64,000 nucleotides of DNA from Alentia gelatinosa (lineage: Eukaryota > Annelida > Polychaeta > Phyllodocida > Polynoidae): contig OX465580.1 in NCBI GenBank assembly GCA_950022655.1, positions 124,665,016 through 124,729,015 on the forward strand, in the 5' to 3' direction. This document shows, in pieces, positions 55,549 to 64,000 of this stretch; the first letter of the stretch is position 1; every line of letters starts with the position of its first letter. The position numbers and the translations under genes were made by a program. A model generated the notes under the pieces. That model was not told the origin of the DNA. It saw only the letters and a program-made list of their open reading frames with translations, and did no database searches.

Positions 55549-55950
55549 AGGTTGTGTTGTTATGTCACGATGGTCAGGTAACAAATTACTACGCGAGGTG
55601 TAGCCGAGCATAGTGAGTAGCAAACCTGACCGGATAGACATCACAACACAACCTGCTAACTCGAGTTCGGTTCCATATTTATCCTACCCCTTCTACACGA
55701 CTTTATTGTGTTAAGAAATATGCAAACACTCACCGAAATCCAGCTAAGAATGAGTAAATGTTTAAAAAAAAAAAATTTTAAATGCGTAAATGGACATGTT
55801 GGTTCCTTGTTTATACTGTCACTAGAACGCATGATGATTGGTCAATTCTTTGTATGCCCCTAGAGGAATAAAACACACTTTAAGTCACTGCATGCCACAT
55901 AAAATTTCCCTATATAAAGTCTATGGCAGTTTTTTATAAGGGTAGGATAA
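55549..55950 (+). mobile_element. HT-B related unit
   Basis: Head 55549-55672: arms GCAGGTTGTGTTGTTATGTC and GACATCACAACACAACCTGC, loop ATTACTACGCGAGGTGTAGC. Then AACTCGAGTTCGGTT, as in the 18.2 kb unit, and the tail from TTTATCCTACCCC (55678) to AAGGGTAGGATAA. It abuts the 1 kb TIR element that ends at 55546. Confidence 0.65.
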
Positions 55951-57098
55951 TGAATATTCCTCTGTCCCGTACTATATACCCCTGAAGGAGTTGTACCACT
56001 ATCACATGAGAATAACAATTCCGCCTGAATTTAGGGTTACAATCCGATATTAAGGGAGTAATGCTTTTGCAGTCGAATCGTTAAAATAACCTTAAAAACA
56101 GATTTGCGATCCGATTATTACAAACATACCACAAAAATGGGATCAACGACCGTTAGTACATACTATAACAAGCTCAATAAAGTGACGATTCAGCAACTCA
56201 GCATTTAATCACAGACCCATACATTACTCTCAGGACTGTGCTACCTGTTACTGCCGCACGAAAGCATAGAGCATCTCATGTTCTGACAGTTCCAGCAGTA
56301 ATTGATGCACCATTAATGGCCAACCTTCTCAGATGGGCAGTGACTTCAAGAAACAAGACAAGTAATTTAGTTCGATGGGCAGCATTGAGGTTATCTCAGA
56401 ATCTATTTACAGACACTATTAGATTGCTCTTATTTTGACGGACAGCGCCATATCAGAAACAACGAGGGCATACCGTTAGAGATCAAATGATGCAAAATGG
56501 TAAAAACGCAAAACAAGCGTTTAACAGGCAACTGTGGCTCTGGAATTGTATCAAATGAATATTAATGGAATGTGAAAAGAACCTATAAGAACATCCATTT
56601 GAAATTATATTCCTCAAATCCCGGATATCACAAAATGAAGCGAATATGACCAGAGAAACCTTCTTTTTTTTAATTAGATAAAATTAGTTTTGAACAGGGT
56701 AATTGTTTTGTTCCCCTTCAGCCACTTTCAGCTACTAGTATGTCTGATATATCATAACTTCTTGGATAGTGTGCAATTCGATTCCCAGCGAATTACCGCC
56801 AAAAGGTATAATGTAAAATGCCTTTGAATAAGTTTTTCCTTCTATCGTAAACCAATCCCAAGTCCTTTGATATTTTAGCTCTTATTTACCTGTTATCTCA
56901 TGCCATATGATAAATATGTAATCAAAGGCTAAATATTCTTCTACCAAAATCAAAGGAGGGGCTGGACAAGATTCATAATGGAAAGGAGGGGAAAGGGAAA
57001 TAACATGGTTACTCTGAACAACGTTTTACAGTCACACGTTAGCTTGTTACAGGTGTGACTGAAGGTGCAGTTATACATTTAATTTTAACCTGTTAATA
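55951..57098. other. Probable intron or flank of the USP47-like gene, no feature seen
   Basis: The plus frame at 56238-56438 has no USP47 similarity and no splice-site pattern. I looked for catalytic-domain exons here and saw none. Confidence 0.35.
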
Positions 57099-57362
57099 TA
57101 GAGGAAACCTATGAAAGTTTAGGGTTAGAGCTCGTATCCCATCGCATAGTAATTCACAAGGCGAATCCGCTTGAATTACGTAACGATTCAAACGCGATGG
57201 GATTGAGTTCTGACCCTAAACTTGGATGGATTTCTGAATTTATCTCATCCTTCACATTGACTAATGGGCTAACATTGGATATTTCCCTAAATATCTCATG
57301 GGCGTTGGATACTTGTTCCCAATGTTAAGTCTATGGAGAAAAAAATACCAGGGGGAGATAAA
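57099..57362 (+). mobile_element. HT-C hairpin-head/tail unit upstream of the USP47-like exon
   Basis: Head: arms AAGTTTAGGGTTAGAGCTCG and GAGTTCTGACCCTAAACTT, then TATCCCATCG pairing with CGATGGGATTG around a CAAGGCGAATCCGC loop. Tail 57238-57362 runs from AATTTATCTCATCC to CAGGGGGAGATAAA. It ends 85 bp before the USP47 exon, so it is intronic. Confidence 0.65.
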
Positions 57363-57447
57363 GGTTGGACTATAAAGGTGCAGTGATAAAGTTAAAGGTT
57401 TTTGAAGGTGTATTGTAGTGTTACAGTTCGATGTTTGCGTGTTTCAG

Positions 57448-57563
57448 GTGTGACTGTGAAGGTGTGCCTCGTAGACCTAGAAGATGAGACCATCAGTGCT
57501 CCCATCACCGTCCGCGCCTACCTCAACCAAACCGTTGGCGATTTCAAAGAGATGGTCTCCCAG
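57448..57563 (+). CDS. USP47: Internal exon of a USP47-like ubiquitin carboxyl-terminal hydrolase
   Basis: A single coding exon of 116 bp. It is preceded by a TTTCAG acceptor (AG at 57446-57447) and followed by CAG|GTAAGT (GT at 57564). It enters with two bases of a split glycine codon and leaves at a codon boundary. The product contains VTVKVCLVDLEDE followed by ITVRAYLNQTV and DFKEMVSQ. From memory of the family, vertebrate USP47 carries a nearly identical stretch in the ubiquitin-like region just after its catalytic domain; ITVRAYLNQTV is the same in both. The pattern strand, strand, helix is that of the first half of a ubiquitin fold. USP47 is a cytoplasmic/nuclear deubiquitinase known for stabilising DNA polymerase beta. 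I found no flanking exons: the catalytic-domain exons should lie upstream and the rest of the ubiquitin-like domains downstream of 64 kb. Naming rests on one exon. Confidence 0.82.
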
Positions 57564-57627
57564 GTAAGTGTACCTACAATAACATTGCATTTTAGTCAAA
57601 TCTTTTGGTCAATTGAAAGAGGAGAAT

Positions 57628-57835
57628 TACTATATATCCATGTACTGTAAATACGCACAGTTTCACCATATAACGTAGAAATACTGTACGGAACAGTGTT
57701 CCGTACGGCAAAATACGGAACACCATCGGGTACACGTTGACTAAAATATCAGTTGTTAGGCCAAATCAATTTTCTTTTATTAGTGTCGAGTATATAATAA
57801 ATATAGAACGAACTTCTATCCTTGTACAAACCACT
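57628..57835 (-). mobile_element. HT-E tail in the presumed USP47 intron
   Basis: TTACTATATATCCATGTACT at the left and GTCGAGTATATAATAAATAT at the right, with GCACAGTTTCACCATATAAC inside. Only the start of a head (AACGAACTTCTATCCTTGTA) follows. It begins 65 bp after the exon's donor site. Confidence 0.6.
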
Positions 57836-57916
57836 AATATGACCAAGATATGACAACGAGTAAAATCTAAAAGCAAAACGCAAGTGTTTTTGCTGCTATG
57901 AAATAATAGATCTTCG

Positions 57917-57939
57917 GGGGGGGGGGGGGGGGGGGGGGG
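57917..57939 (+). repeat. Poly(G) run of about 23
   Basis: Uninterrupted G run in the presumed intron, prone to length variation. Confidence 0.85.
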
Positions 57940-58042
57940 ACAGGTTTACCAAGCCATATCGACGATCAGTCCCACAATCACAATATATTTCTAAATGATG
58001 TTGTAATAATTATGAATTACTCGAACTTGAATGGATTTCTGA

Positions 58043-58210
58043 ATTTATTATCCACCTAATACAAAGTGTCCATAGAAAACACATAGGCAGCGTGTATGGA
58101 CATACCCGGCGCATACGGATATGTTGTATGCTCCGGGTGGCGCATACGGAAACATAGTGCGTATGGAAAAATAGTGCATAACTGAAATGAACTGATATCG
58201 ACTTACTCTC
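58043..58210 (-). mobile_element. HT-A tail, reversed, next to an HT-C head remnant
   Basis: TTTATTATCCACCTAATACA at the left is the reverse complement of the HT-A tail's distal end; the CGCATACGGA motifs follow. The sequence immediately to the left, ATGGATTTCTGAATTTA, is the inner end of an HT-C head. So the HT-A tail is attached in inverted orientation to a head of another family. It lies in the presumed USP47 intron. Confidence 0.55.
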
Positions 58211-59456
58211 TTTACTTAACGTTGAAAACAATACACGTAGCAGATTATAACATTAAATTATAGATAGTTGCTTTAAATCCTTCACTATTAAGATCACCAT
58301 AGAAATGGGAATAAATCACTGTATAACTGCTCCAGAACACTGCATATTACATATTAATTGGGAGTATCGATAAAAACAATAGGATTACAACAAGGATGTC
58401 CTTACAGACATAACTAACAAACTATAGGTAATATTCAGGAAGGAAGTTAACTCTCCGAATAATGCAAGCACAATTTGAATTAGGATAAAATCGTCCACTT
58501 GGGCCGTCTGAGATAAGTAGGAAGGAAAAACACCAAACTCAGCTGCCGCCAACTCTTTCTCTTGACATTTTGACTAGTTATCTAATATTATGTTCTTAAT
58601 TGTGTCTACTCAGATAATATATTATTATTGGTAAATAAAGGATGGCAGTAGAATTATGAGTCATTATGAGTATTCTACTTGATTTAATTGACAATTCTAA
58701 CTAAAAACATTTGTATTAGGAAATGAAATGGCTATGCACATCTGACATTAATTCACTCGCCAGTTAAATTATCCTTTTATCATCCCCTTATTAAATTTTC
58801 CCCATCATATTTGTGAAATACTGTGAGACTTAATAGGAGAACGCCTGAAAGAAGACTGAATTATTGACCATAAAACTTGTTGAAACTTGATATCCAATAA
58901 TCGAGTCAAAATTATATAAATGGTGGTTCGCTATTTCTTTTAGAGAGAATAACTTAGCAAATTAAATCGGTGATAGCATTTAGTTGTTTTTCTAGGTCGG
59001 TATTAATAGTTCCTTTAGAGACAACTGCCAGGCACATACAGGATTGGAAAACGTATGGCCGATAGATAACGAACATAAAACAACAGACTATTGACTCTAG
59101 AAACCATAGAGGGCAGTTCGGTAAGAAAAAATATATTCTGAGAAAATAAACTCAGCTCGAGTGACTATAAACCTATCATTGATTTGAATAGATTCTTTAA
59201 TGTACCACCCATTAAAGTAATACAGTGACACCAATACAGAAACTGGAAACAGAACGAGTAACCCAAGAGTAATCCAAGGCTGGGGAGATGTTTAGGATTT
59301 GAGAATAACTGGAGCCAACTTAGATATTTTTGCATTCACTCCCACTCTCTAGAACCGTGTGATCCCGCATGGAAATCTTTAAGAGATAATAAAAAAAAGT
59401 TCACCCTTTAGATAACGCAGAAATGCATTTCTAGGAGAACAGATACAGAAATGCAG
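58211..59456. other. Probable intron of the USP47-like gene, no feature seen
   Basis: AT-rich, with no exon carrying the next part of USP47 and no element ends. Confidence 0.35.
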
Positions 59457-59640
59457 GTTTTCCGACAAATGACGAAATTCCGACATTTCTTATACATCTC
59501 CAACACTCGCAGTGTTAGAATATTATATATCAATTCATAGCCATTCTGTTCCAAAATAATGTTATAGATTACTCTTTTTTATAAGCGTTTTAAATTTACG
59601 ATTTTCCCCCCATTACGGACTTTCATCCCAGAATGTCTGT
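59457..59640 (+). repeat. Dispersed repeat R9, copy 3
   Basis: Shares TTTTCCGACAAATGACGAAA, GCAGTGTTAGAATATTATAT and TAAGCGTTTTAAATTTACGA with the other copies. Confidence 0.6.
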
Positions 59641-59852
59641 CATGTGGTTTTTAGACGTCACTCAGCCTCGCTCTGATTCTAGTCTCATGAACAAGAAGTC
59701 CAAAAGTAGCTTTGGCGTTTTCGCATCTCTGAAAAGTAAAATCACAGTGTATTCAAGTCTGTGGTGAAATCTAAAATGAGAGTATGAGGTTAGATATTCC
59801 GGATCTTGAAATGCGAGAATATGTAGATTTGTTTTTCATTATATTCAAAGTG

Positions 59853-60144
59853 TTATCTCACCCCTGGTATTTTACCCTCATAGACCTAACATTGGAAACT
59901 CGTACTCGATGCCAATTGAATATTTAGAAAAAAATACTTAATGGAGGATCATGTTACAAATGTTAGCCTATTAGTCAATGTGAGGGGTGAGATAAATTCA
60001 GAATCCTTATTGAAACTTATGGTGAGAACTTGATCCCATCTTGTTTGAATCGCTACGTAATTCATGCAGCTTTACCTTGTGATTGACTACGCTATTCAAA
60101 CCGATGGGATAAAAGCTCTGACCATAAATAGGTTTCCTCTATAG
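59853..60144 (-). mobile_element. HT-C hairpin-head/tail unit, reversed
   Basis: Tail from TTATCTCACCCCTGGTA to AGGGGTGAGATAAATTCAGA; head arms GAAACTTATGGTGAGAACTT and GCTCTGACCATAAATAGG around GTAATTCATGCAGC. It ends with GGTTTCCTCTATAG. The poly(T) end of the intact LINE begins about 50 bp further on. Confidence 0.65.
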
Positions 60145-60195
60145 TATTTCATTCCGACCAATATGTGTCTTGTATCGGTGAAACCTCGGTTCACA

Positions 60196-63100
60196 TTTTT
60201 TTTTTTTTTTTTTTTTTTTATTTTATATCACAACATCTGATACAGTATCAGTTCTTCCTGTTGGGATTCGTGGACTAAGCCACACAACAATCGTAATCCC
60301 GAAAAGTAGATACACAAATTGAAAAATGATAATGATGAGATGGTGATGAGTTGATGAGAGAATATATAATCAATACAATGAGCTATTCGGAGCTATAGGA
60401 ACAACACCGGTTTTTGCACCTGGATACTTTTACTTTTGATGAAGAATAGTCCCATCCTTATAATACACTTTCCTTAACACATCGCTTGAACGAGGCCACG
60501 GTCCCTTGTTTTTGAATCCCTTCTTCTAAAGTATCCCATAATTTCCTACCCCTGTATCCCGGTGATCTTTCATATTTGGCAGTTTTATGTCTGAATATTT
60601 TGAATTTAACTTTGCTATCACTTCTAGTGTTCCTAGTACGTATGTCTAGATTTGATTCTAATTTTGATTTTTTGAACATCAGTTTTAAGTGTTGTCTTTT
60701 ACGCCTCATCTCTAACATTTCGATGTTGCAATTCCTATGCAATTCCTGTACACTGAATTTTCGAATGTTACATCTTTCTACTATCCGTAATGCTCTATTT
60801 TGAGCTAACTGCAATAGTTGTGTGTTGTTCCTATATGCACCGTCTAATAGAAAGCTACAATATTCCATTATAGGACGAATGGCCTTAGTGTAAATCTCCA
60901 AAGATATTTCCCTGGTGACACAGTTTCTAAATTTCCTTAATTTAAATAATTTATTATTAACCGTCTTCACTATTTCCTTTATATGTTTATCAAAATTTAA
61001 ATCTGAATCAAGTGTTATACCCAGATACTTATACCGACTTCTAGTGTGTAGTAGTGAATCATTACATATAATATCAAAGTTCGGTAAGTGCCGTAGTCTA
61101 GTTGCTGCCGCAAACCACATTAAGCTAGTCTTTTTGGTGTTCACACTCAGACCATTTGTCCTGCACCATCTATAGATTGTTTGTATATCTATTTCTAAAC
61201 TGTCTCTGGCAGTATTAGCGTCTATGTGCGAGTGATACATCACCAAATCATCGGCGTATTGTAAAAATTTACACCCTTGAAGCTCAATACACATATCGTT
61301 CACAAAACAAAGAAATAGCAATGGGCCCAGCACCGACCCCTGCGGAACACCAAAAGATACTTTATTTATCTTAGAGGTCTTTGAATTTATACACACCTTC
61401 TGTTCTCTATCAGCTAGGTAATTTCGTATCCATTTTACATAATTAGTTGGGATAAATGCTAGTTTCTCTAGTTTTAGGATCAAAAGTTCGTGTGAGACTG
61501 AATCAAATGCCTTGCATAGATCTACATAGCAGGCCGCTGTTACCATTGAATTGTCTCTAGCAACGTATAAATCGTCAACAAATTTCAGAATTGGATCATC
61601 TGTGCCCATTGTCGGCCTAAAGCCGAATTGACTTTCTGTTAAAAAATGAGTTAAAGTTAGCCATTCATATAACTTTCTATGAAATAGCTTTTCCATTATT
61701 TTAGAGGGCATCGGAAGAATACTAATGGGCCTCCAATTTGTAATGTTAATAGCGTTACTGCACTTTGGTATGGGTGTTATTGTACTAGACTTCCATGTTT
61801 TTGGTATTGTACCTTGTATAAAACTAGTATTTATTATAAAGGTAAATTCATCAATTAAATATATAAGAGCTTCCTTTAGGACCAATCCACTAACATCTGG
61901 TATGCCTGTTGATTTATGGATCGAAATTTCACGTAGTAATTTAGCAACATCCTCCACATTGGTTATTAAGCTAGTATCATTAAGGTTGCTTGGAAGGTTA
62001 CCTAAGCTTTCTCGTAAATGATCATATTCTTCGACATCCCTGTTCATAAATAGGTCGTTACCAATACTACTAAAAAAATCATTTATGTAGTCCGGAATTT
62101 TTTCTGTTTCAATGTGCTCCCCATTATCATCCACTAGTCTGCAGCTAGTTGTGGACTTTGGTCCCTCATATAGTTCTTTAATGAGACGCCAGAAGTCCTT
62201 TGGTTTATTTCTACTCTGATCGAGATTTTCTTTACAATATTCTGATTTTGAGTCCCTTATATCTGTCCTGATATGATTACCTAATCGTTTTGCTTCTTGT
62301 AGAAATTTTTCATCTTTCGTTCTCTTAAATATTTTAATTTGTTCATTCCTGTCATTTATTTTGGAAATGATGTGGTCACCTATCCATGGCTCATTTTTTT
62401 TTCTGAAATTCATTTCCCGTATTGGACAAGTTTCATCCAGGTAAGCAGTAATATGATTGATTAATATGTTCCATTGGGCGGAGGGGTCGGTGCTGTCCCA
62501 CAACCCATCCCATGCGCAATCAGCGAGATAGCTTTTCATTGATTCTAAGGAATAATATTTATATGATCTACCTAGGAATCTCGTAGGTGTACACCTCTCT
62601 TTCTCTTTTTTTCTCTTCGCCCAGATCAATAAGTGGTCACTAAACAAAATATTGCTCACTCCAGAATCTAGAACGTATCGACAATTTGTAAATATGTGAT
62701 CTATCACGCTTCCACTACTTCCCTGAGGTCTAGTGACGTCGTGTATCAGTTGGCTAAGCAGATTATCTTTTGCAAAATTGATTAATTTAGTACCATTCAA
62801 GTCCGTTCTATCATTGAGGTTACAGTTCAGGTCACCTAGTAGCCAGATCTCAAAATTTCGAAAATCATCTTTTAAGATTATATCCTCAATATAAGATATA
62901 AATAGGTCCATTGAGCCTTTCTGAGGCCTATAACAGTTGATAATAAGTAGATGCTTGTTGTTCGGTTTTATAATTTTAAACACTTGTATTTCAATATTGT
63001 CATTTATCGCACAGTATTCTTGCAGCATAATAGTATGTTTAAACAGGTTGTCATTAATAAATGTTGCTACTCCGCCTCCTATACGATTTTCTCTGTCGGT

Positions 63101-63300
63101 ACGAAAAATACCTTTCCCTTCCCAGAGGAATTGACCATCTGTATAATTTGAATTTAGCCAGGTTTCTGAAATAGTTATTATATCATAGTCTTTGAGTAAG
63201 ATTTTTACCTCAGACATAATGGGATATAGACTGCGAGCATTGAAGTGACATATACTTAAAGACATAGTGATTATCAGTAAGGTGAAGGATGATACAGGTT
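60196..63300 (-). mobile_element. Near-complete non-LTR retrotransposon with an intact ORF2
   Basis: The 3' end is a run of 24 T at 60196-60219 (poly(A) on the minus strand), followed by about 235 bp of 3' untranslated sequence and the 935-codon ORF2. The 5' boundary is not visible. Minus-strand sequence upstream of the ATG (63266-63550) is open in one frame for 112 codons but resembles nothing known and may be 5' untranslated sequence. A long tail and an undisturbed frame suggest a recent insertion. Confidence 0.75.
60458..63265 (-). CDS. LINE ORF2, apparently intact: endonuclease, reverse transcriptase
   Basis: An open frame of 935 codons with no internal stop. The N-terminal endonuclease looks complete: the start MSLSICHFNARSL carries the conserved N, ISETWL has the catalytic E, GDLNCNL and SDH follow at about residues 165 and 210. 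The reverse transcriptase spans about residues 430-700, with ITPIPK, FDSVSH, GVPQGSVLGPLL and the catalytic YADD near residue 672. The C-terminal NRALRI and YRGRKLWD are shared with the truncated LINE at 6.5-8.9 kb, and the linker region is also clearly homologous, so both belong to the same clade (CR1/L2/Jockey group) but to different families. All catalytic motifs that I can check are present. No ORF1 with a zinc knuckle is visible upstream, so the copy may lack ORF1 or be 5'-truncated just before it. Confidence 0.92.
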   Translation of the reverse strand: MSLSICHFNARSLYPIMSEVKILLKDYDIITISETWLNSNYTDGQFLWEGKGIFRTDRENRIGGGVATFINDNLFKHTIMLQEYCAINDNIEIQVFKIIKPNNKHLLIINCYRPQKGSMDLFISYIEDIILKDDFRNFEIWLLGDLNCNLNDRTDLNGTKLINFAKDNLLSQLIHDVTRPQGSSGSVIDHIFTNCRYVLDSGVSNILFSDHLLIWAKRKKEKERCTPTRFLGRSYKYYSLESMKSYLADCAWDGLWDSTDPSAQWNILINHITAYLDETCPIREMNFRKKNEPWIGDHIISKINDRNEQIKIFKRTKDEKFLQEAKRLGNHIRTDIRDSKSEYCKENLDQSRNKPKDFWRLIKELYEGPKSTTSCRLVDDNGEHIETEKIPDYINDFFSSIGNDLFMNRDVEEYDHLRESLGNLPSNLNDTSLITNVEDVAKLLREISIHKSTGIPDVSGLVLKEALIYLIDEFTFIINTSFIQGTIPKTWKSSTITPIPKCSNAINITNWRPISILPMPSKIMEKLFHRKLYEWLTLTHFLTESQFGFRPTMGTDDPILKFVDDLYVARDNSMVTAACYVDLCKAFDSVSHELLILKLEKLAFIPTNYVKWIRNYLADREQKVCINSKTSKINKVSFGVPQGSVLGPLLFLCFVNDMCIELQGCKFLQYADDLVMYHSHIDANTARDSLEIDIQTIYRWCRTNGLSVNTKKTSLMWFAAATRLRHLPNFDIICNDSLLHTRSRYKYLGITLDSDLNFDKHIKEIVKTVNNKLFKLRKFRNCVTREISLEIYTKAIRPIMEYCSFLLDGAYRNNTQLLQLAQNRALRIVERCNIRKFSVQELHRNCNIEMLEMRRKRQHLKLMFKKSKLESNLDIRTRNTRSDSKVKFKIFRHKTAKYERSPGYRGRKLWDTLEEGIQKQGTVASFKRCVKESVL

Positions 63301-64000
63301 GAACAAATTTGGAAGAAAATTTGAATAAGCCCTGCGTGGGTATTCCCAGGCAGAGGCTGCGAAGAGAGTGGTGGGATCAAGTCCGTCTCACCACCTCTGG
63401 AAAAAAGAGAGAAAAAGTGATTCTGAAAGCAGAGTGAGGAGGGAAAGTAATGACCGAAATGGGTTTCGGATAGCAATTGTGGGTGTCGGAGGGTCAACCC
63501 GATAAGTGGAAAGAGAAGTGTACCTCTTATTTGTGTCATCATATCCAATACTTAATTATATGTGACTAATAGTTAATACAATGAGGAGGAAAATGAAAGT
63601 GTAAATAATACAAACATACTTATAAAGAGAAATAACTCTAGGATTTCTACTTCTTGTCAATTTACAATCTATGGTCTATAATGTTTGTTTACACTACATA
63701 CATTTCATTTCAAAAGTAGAAGAACCAATCATCAAAGAGATATTTATATGAGAGTTCATCATCCAAACATTTGTGATATATTTATGAGAGTTCATCATCC
63801 AAACATTTGTGGTGTTTTGTCTCCTACAAGGACACCTTCGTTTAGGGTGTACATCCAGGGCACAGTATCAGTCTATAAAGTCCTCACATGTAAAAGGTTG
63901 AGTCTCTTTGTCTGTATCAGTAGGGTATCAATCCAGACTGTGTATGTACCCAACTCCAGAAATGTGCGTTTACAGTACCTTTAGGTCGGAAGTCAAAAAC
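63301..64000. other. Unknown sequence upstream of the intact LINE, with a short tandem repeat
   Basis: 63742-63812 holds two tandem copies of a 35-37 bp unit with GAGAGTTCATCATCCAAACA. The part up to about 63550 may be LINE 5' untranslated sequence. No next USP47 exon was found before the window ends. Confidence 0.35.

Noticed and set aside
55951..57098. Further USP47 exons upstream of the recognised one
   Set aside because: I looked for catalytic-domain and linker sequences by eye and found none; this should be checked with a translated search.

Overview
This is a repeat-rich window of animal nuclear DNA. Nothing in it looks bacterial: there are no operons, long gene-free stretches dominate, and I recognise only one short host exon with consensus splice sites. 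The mix of a tRNA(Thr)-related SINE ending in an AACCAAAC-type tail, a second tRNA-related SINE ending in poly(A), CR1/L2/Jockey-type LINEs, a Ngaro/DIRS-type tyrosine-recombinase retrotransposon, piggyBac- and Harbinger-type MITEs and many long hairpin repeats fits a marine invertebrate, most likely a mollusc (perhaps a bivalve). The species call is inference.

Layout. 1-5.6 kb: hairpin elements and diverged unique sequence, ending in a CpG-rich island at 5.44-5.64 kb. 5.9-8.9 kb: a 5'-truncated LINE on the minus strand. 9.2-12.5 kb: diverged tandem repeats and SINEs. 13.76-14.62 kb: a foldback element interrupted by three abutting Harbinger-type MITEs. 15-20 kb: SINE, dispersed repeats, and a minisatellite split by a hairpin element. 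20.1-21.5 kb: a 1.33 kb TIR element. 23-26.9 kb: hairpin elements, one nested inside a TIR element, and a palindromic GACAAG-rich element. 28-38 kb: a second SINE family, more hairpin elements, a possible small exon at 33.0 kb, and a piggyBac-type MITE. 39.7-42.7 kb: hAT-like repeat, hairpin element, a 1.3 kb giant foldback with a 215 bp TCCC tract. 42.9-47.3 kb: the Ngaro-like retrotransposon (gag, RT/RNase H, tyrosine recombinase). 48-56 kb: MITEs, SINE, a 1 kb palindromic TIR element. 57.4-57.6 kb: an exon of a USP47 homologue on the plus strand. 60.2-63.3 kb: a LINE with an intact 935-codon ORF.

The most unusual theme is a set of about 20 units of 280-410 bp, in six sequence families that I call HT-A to HT-F. 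All share one design: a long hairpin 'head' joined directly to a 'tail' bounded by short inverted repeats of the form TTAT....ACC / GGT....ATAA. Three nested insertions (18.2, 24.8 and 35.8 kb) show that head plus tail moves as one unit, and chimeric copies suggest that modules are exchanged. None encodes a protein.

Functionally, the only host gene supported is the USP47-like deubiquitinase. The window probably lies largely in its introns or 5' flank. Everything else is explained by retrotransposons, non-autonomous DNA transposons and simple repeats.
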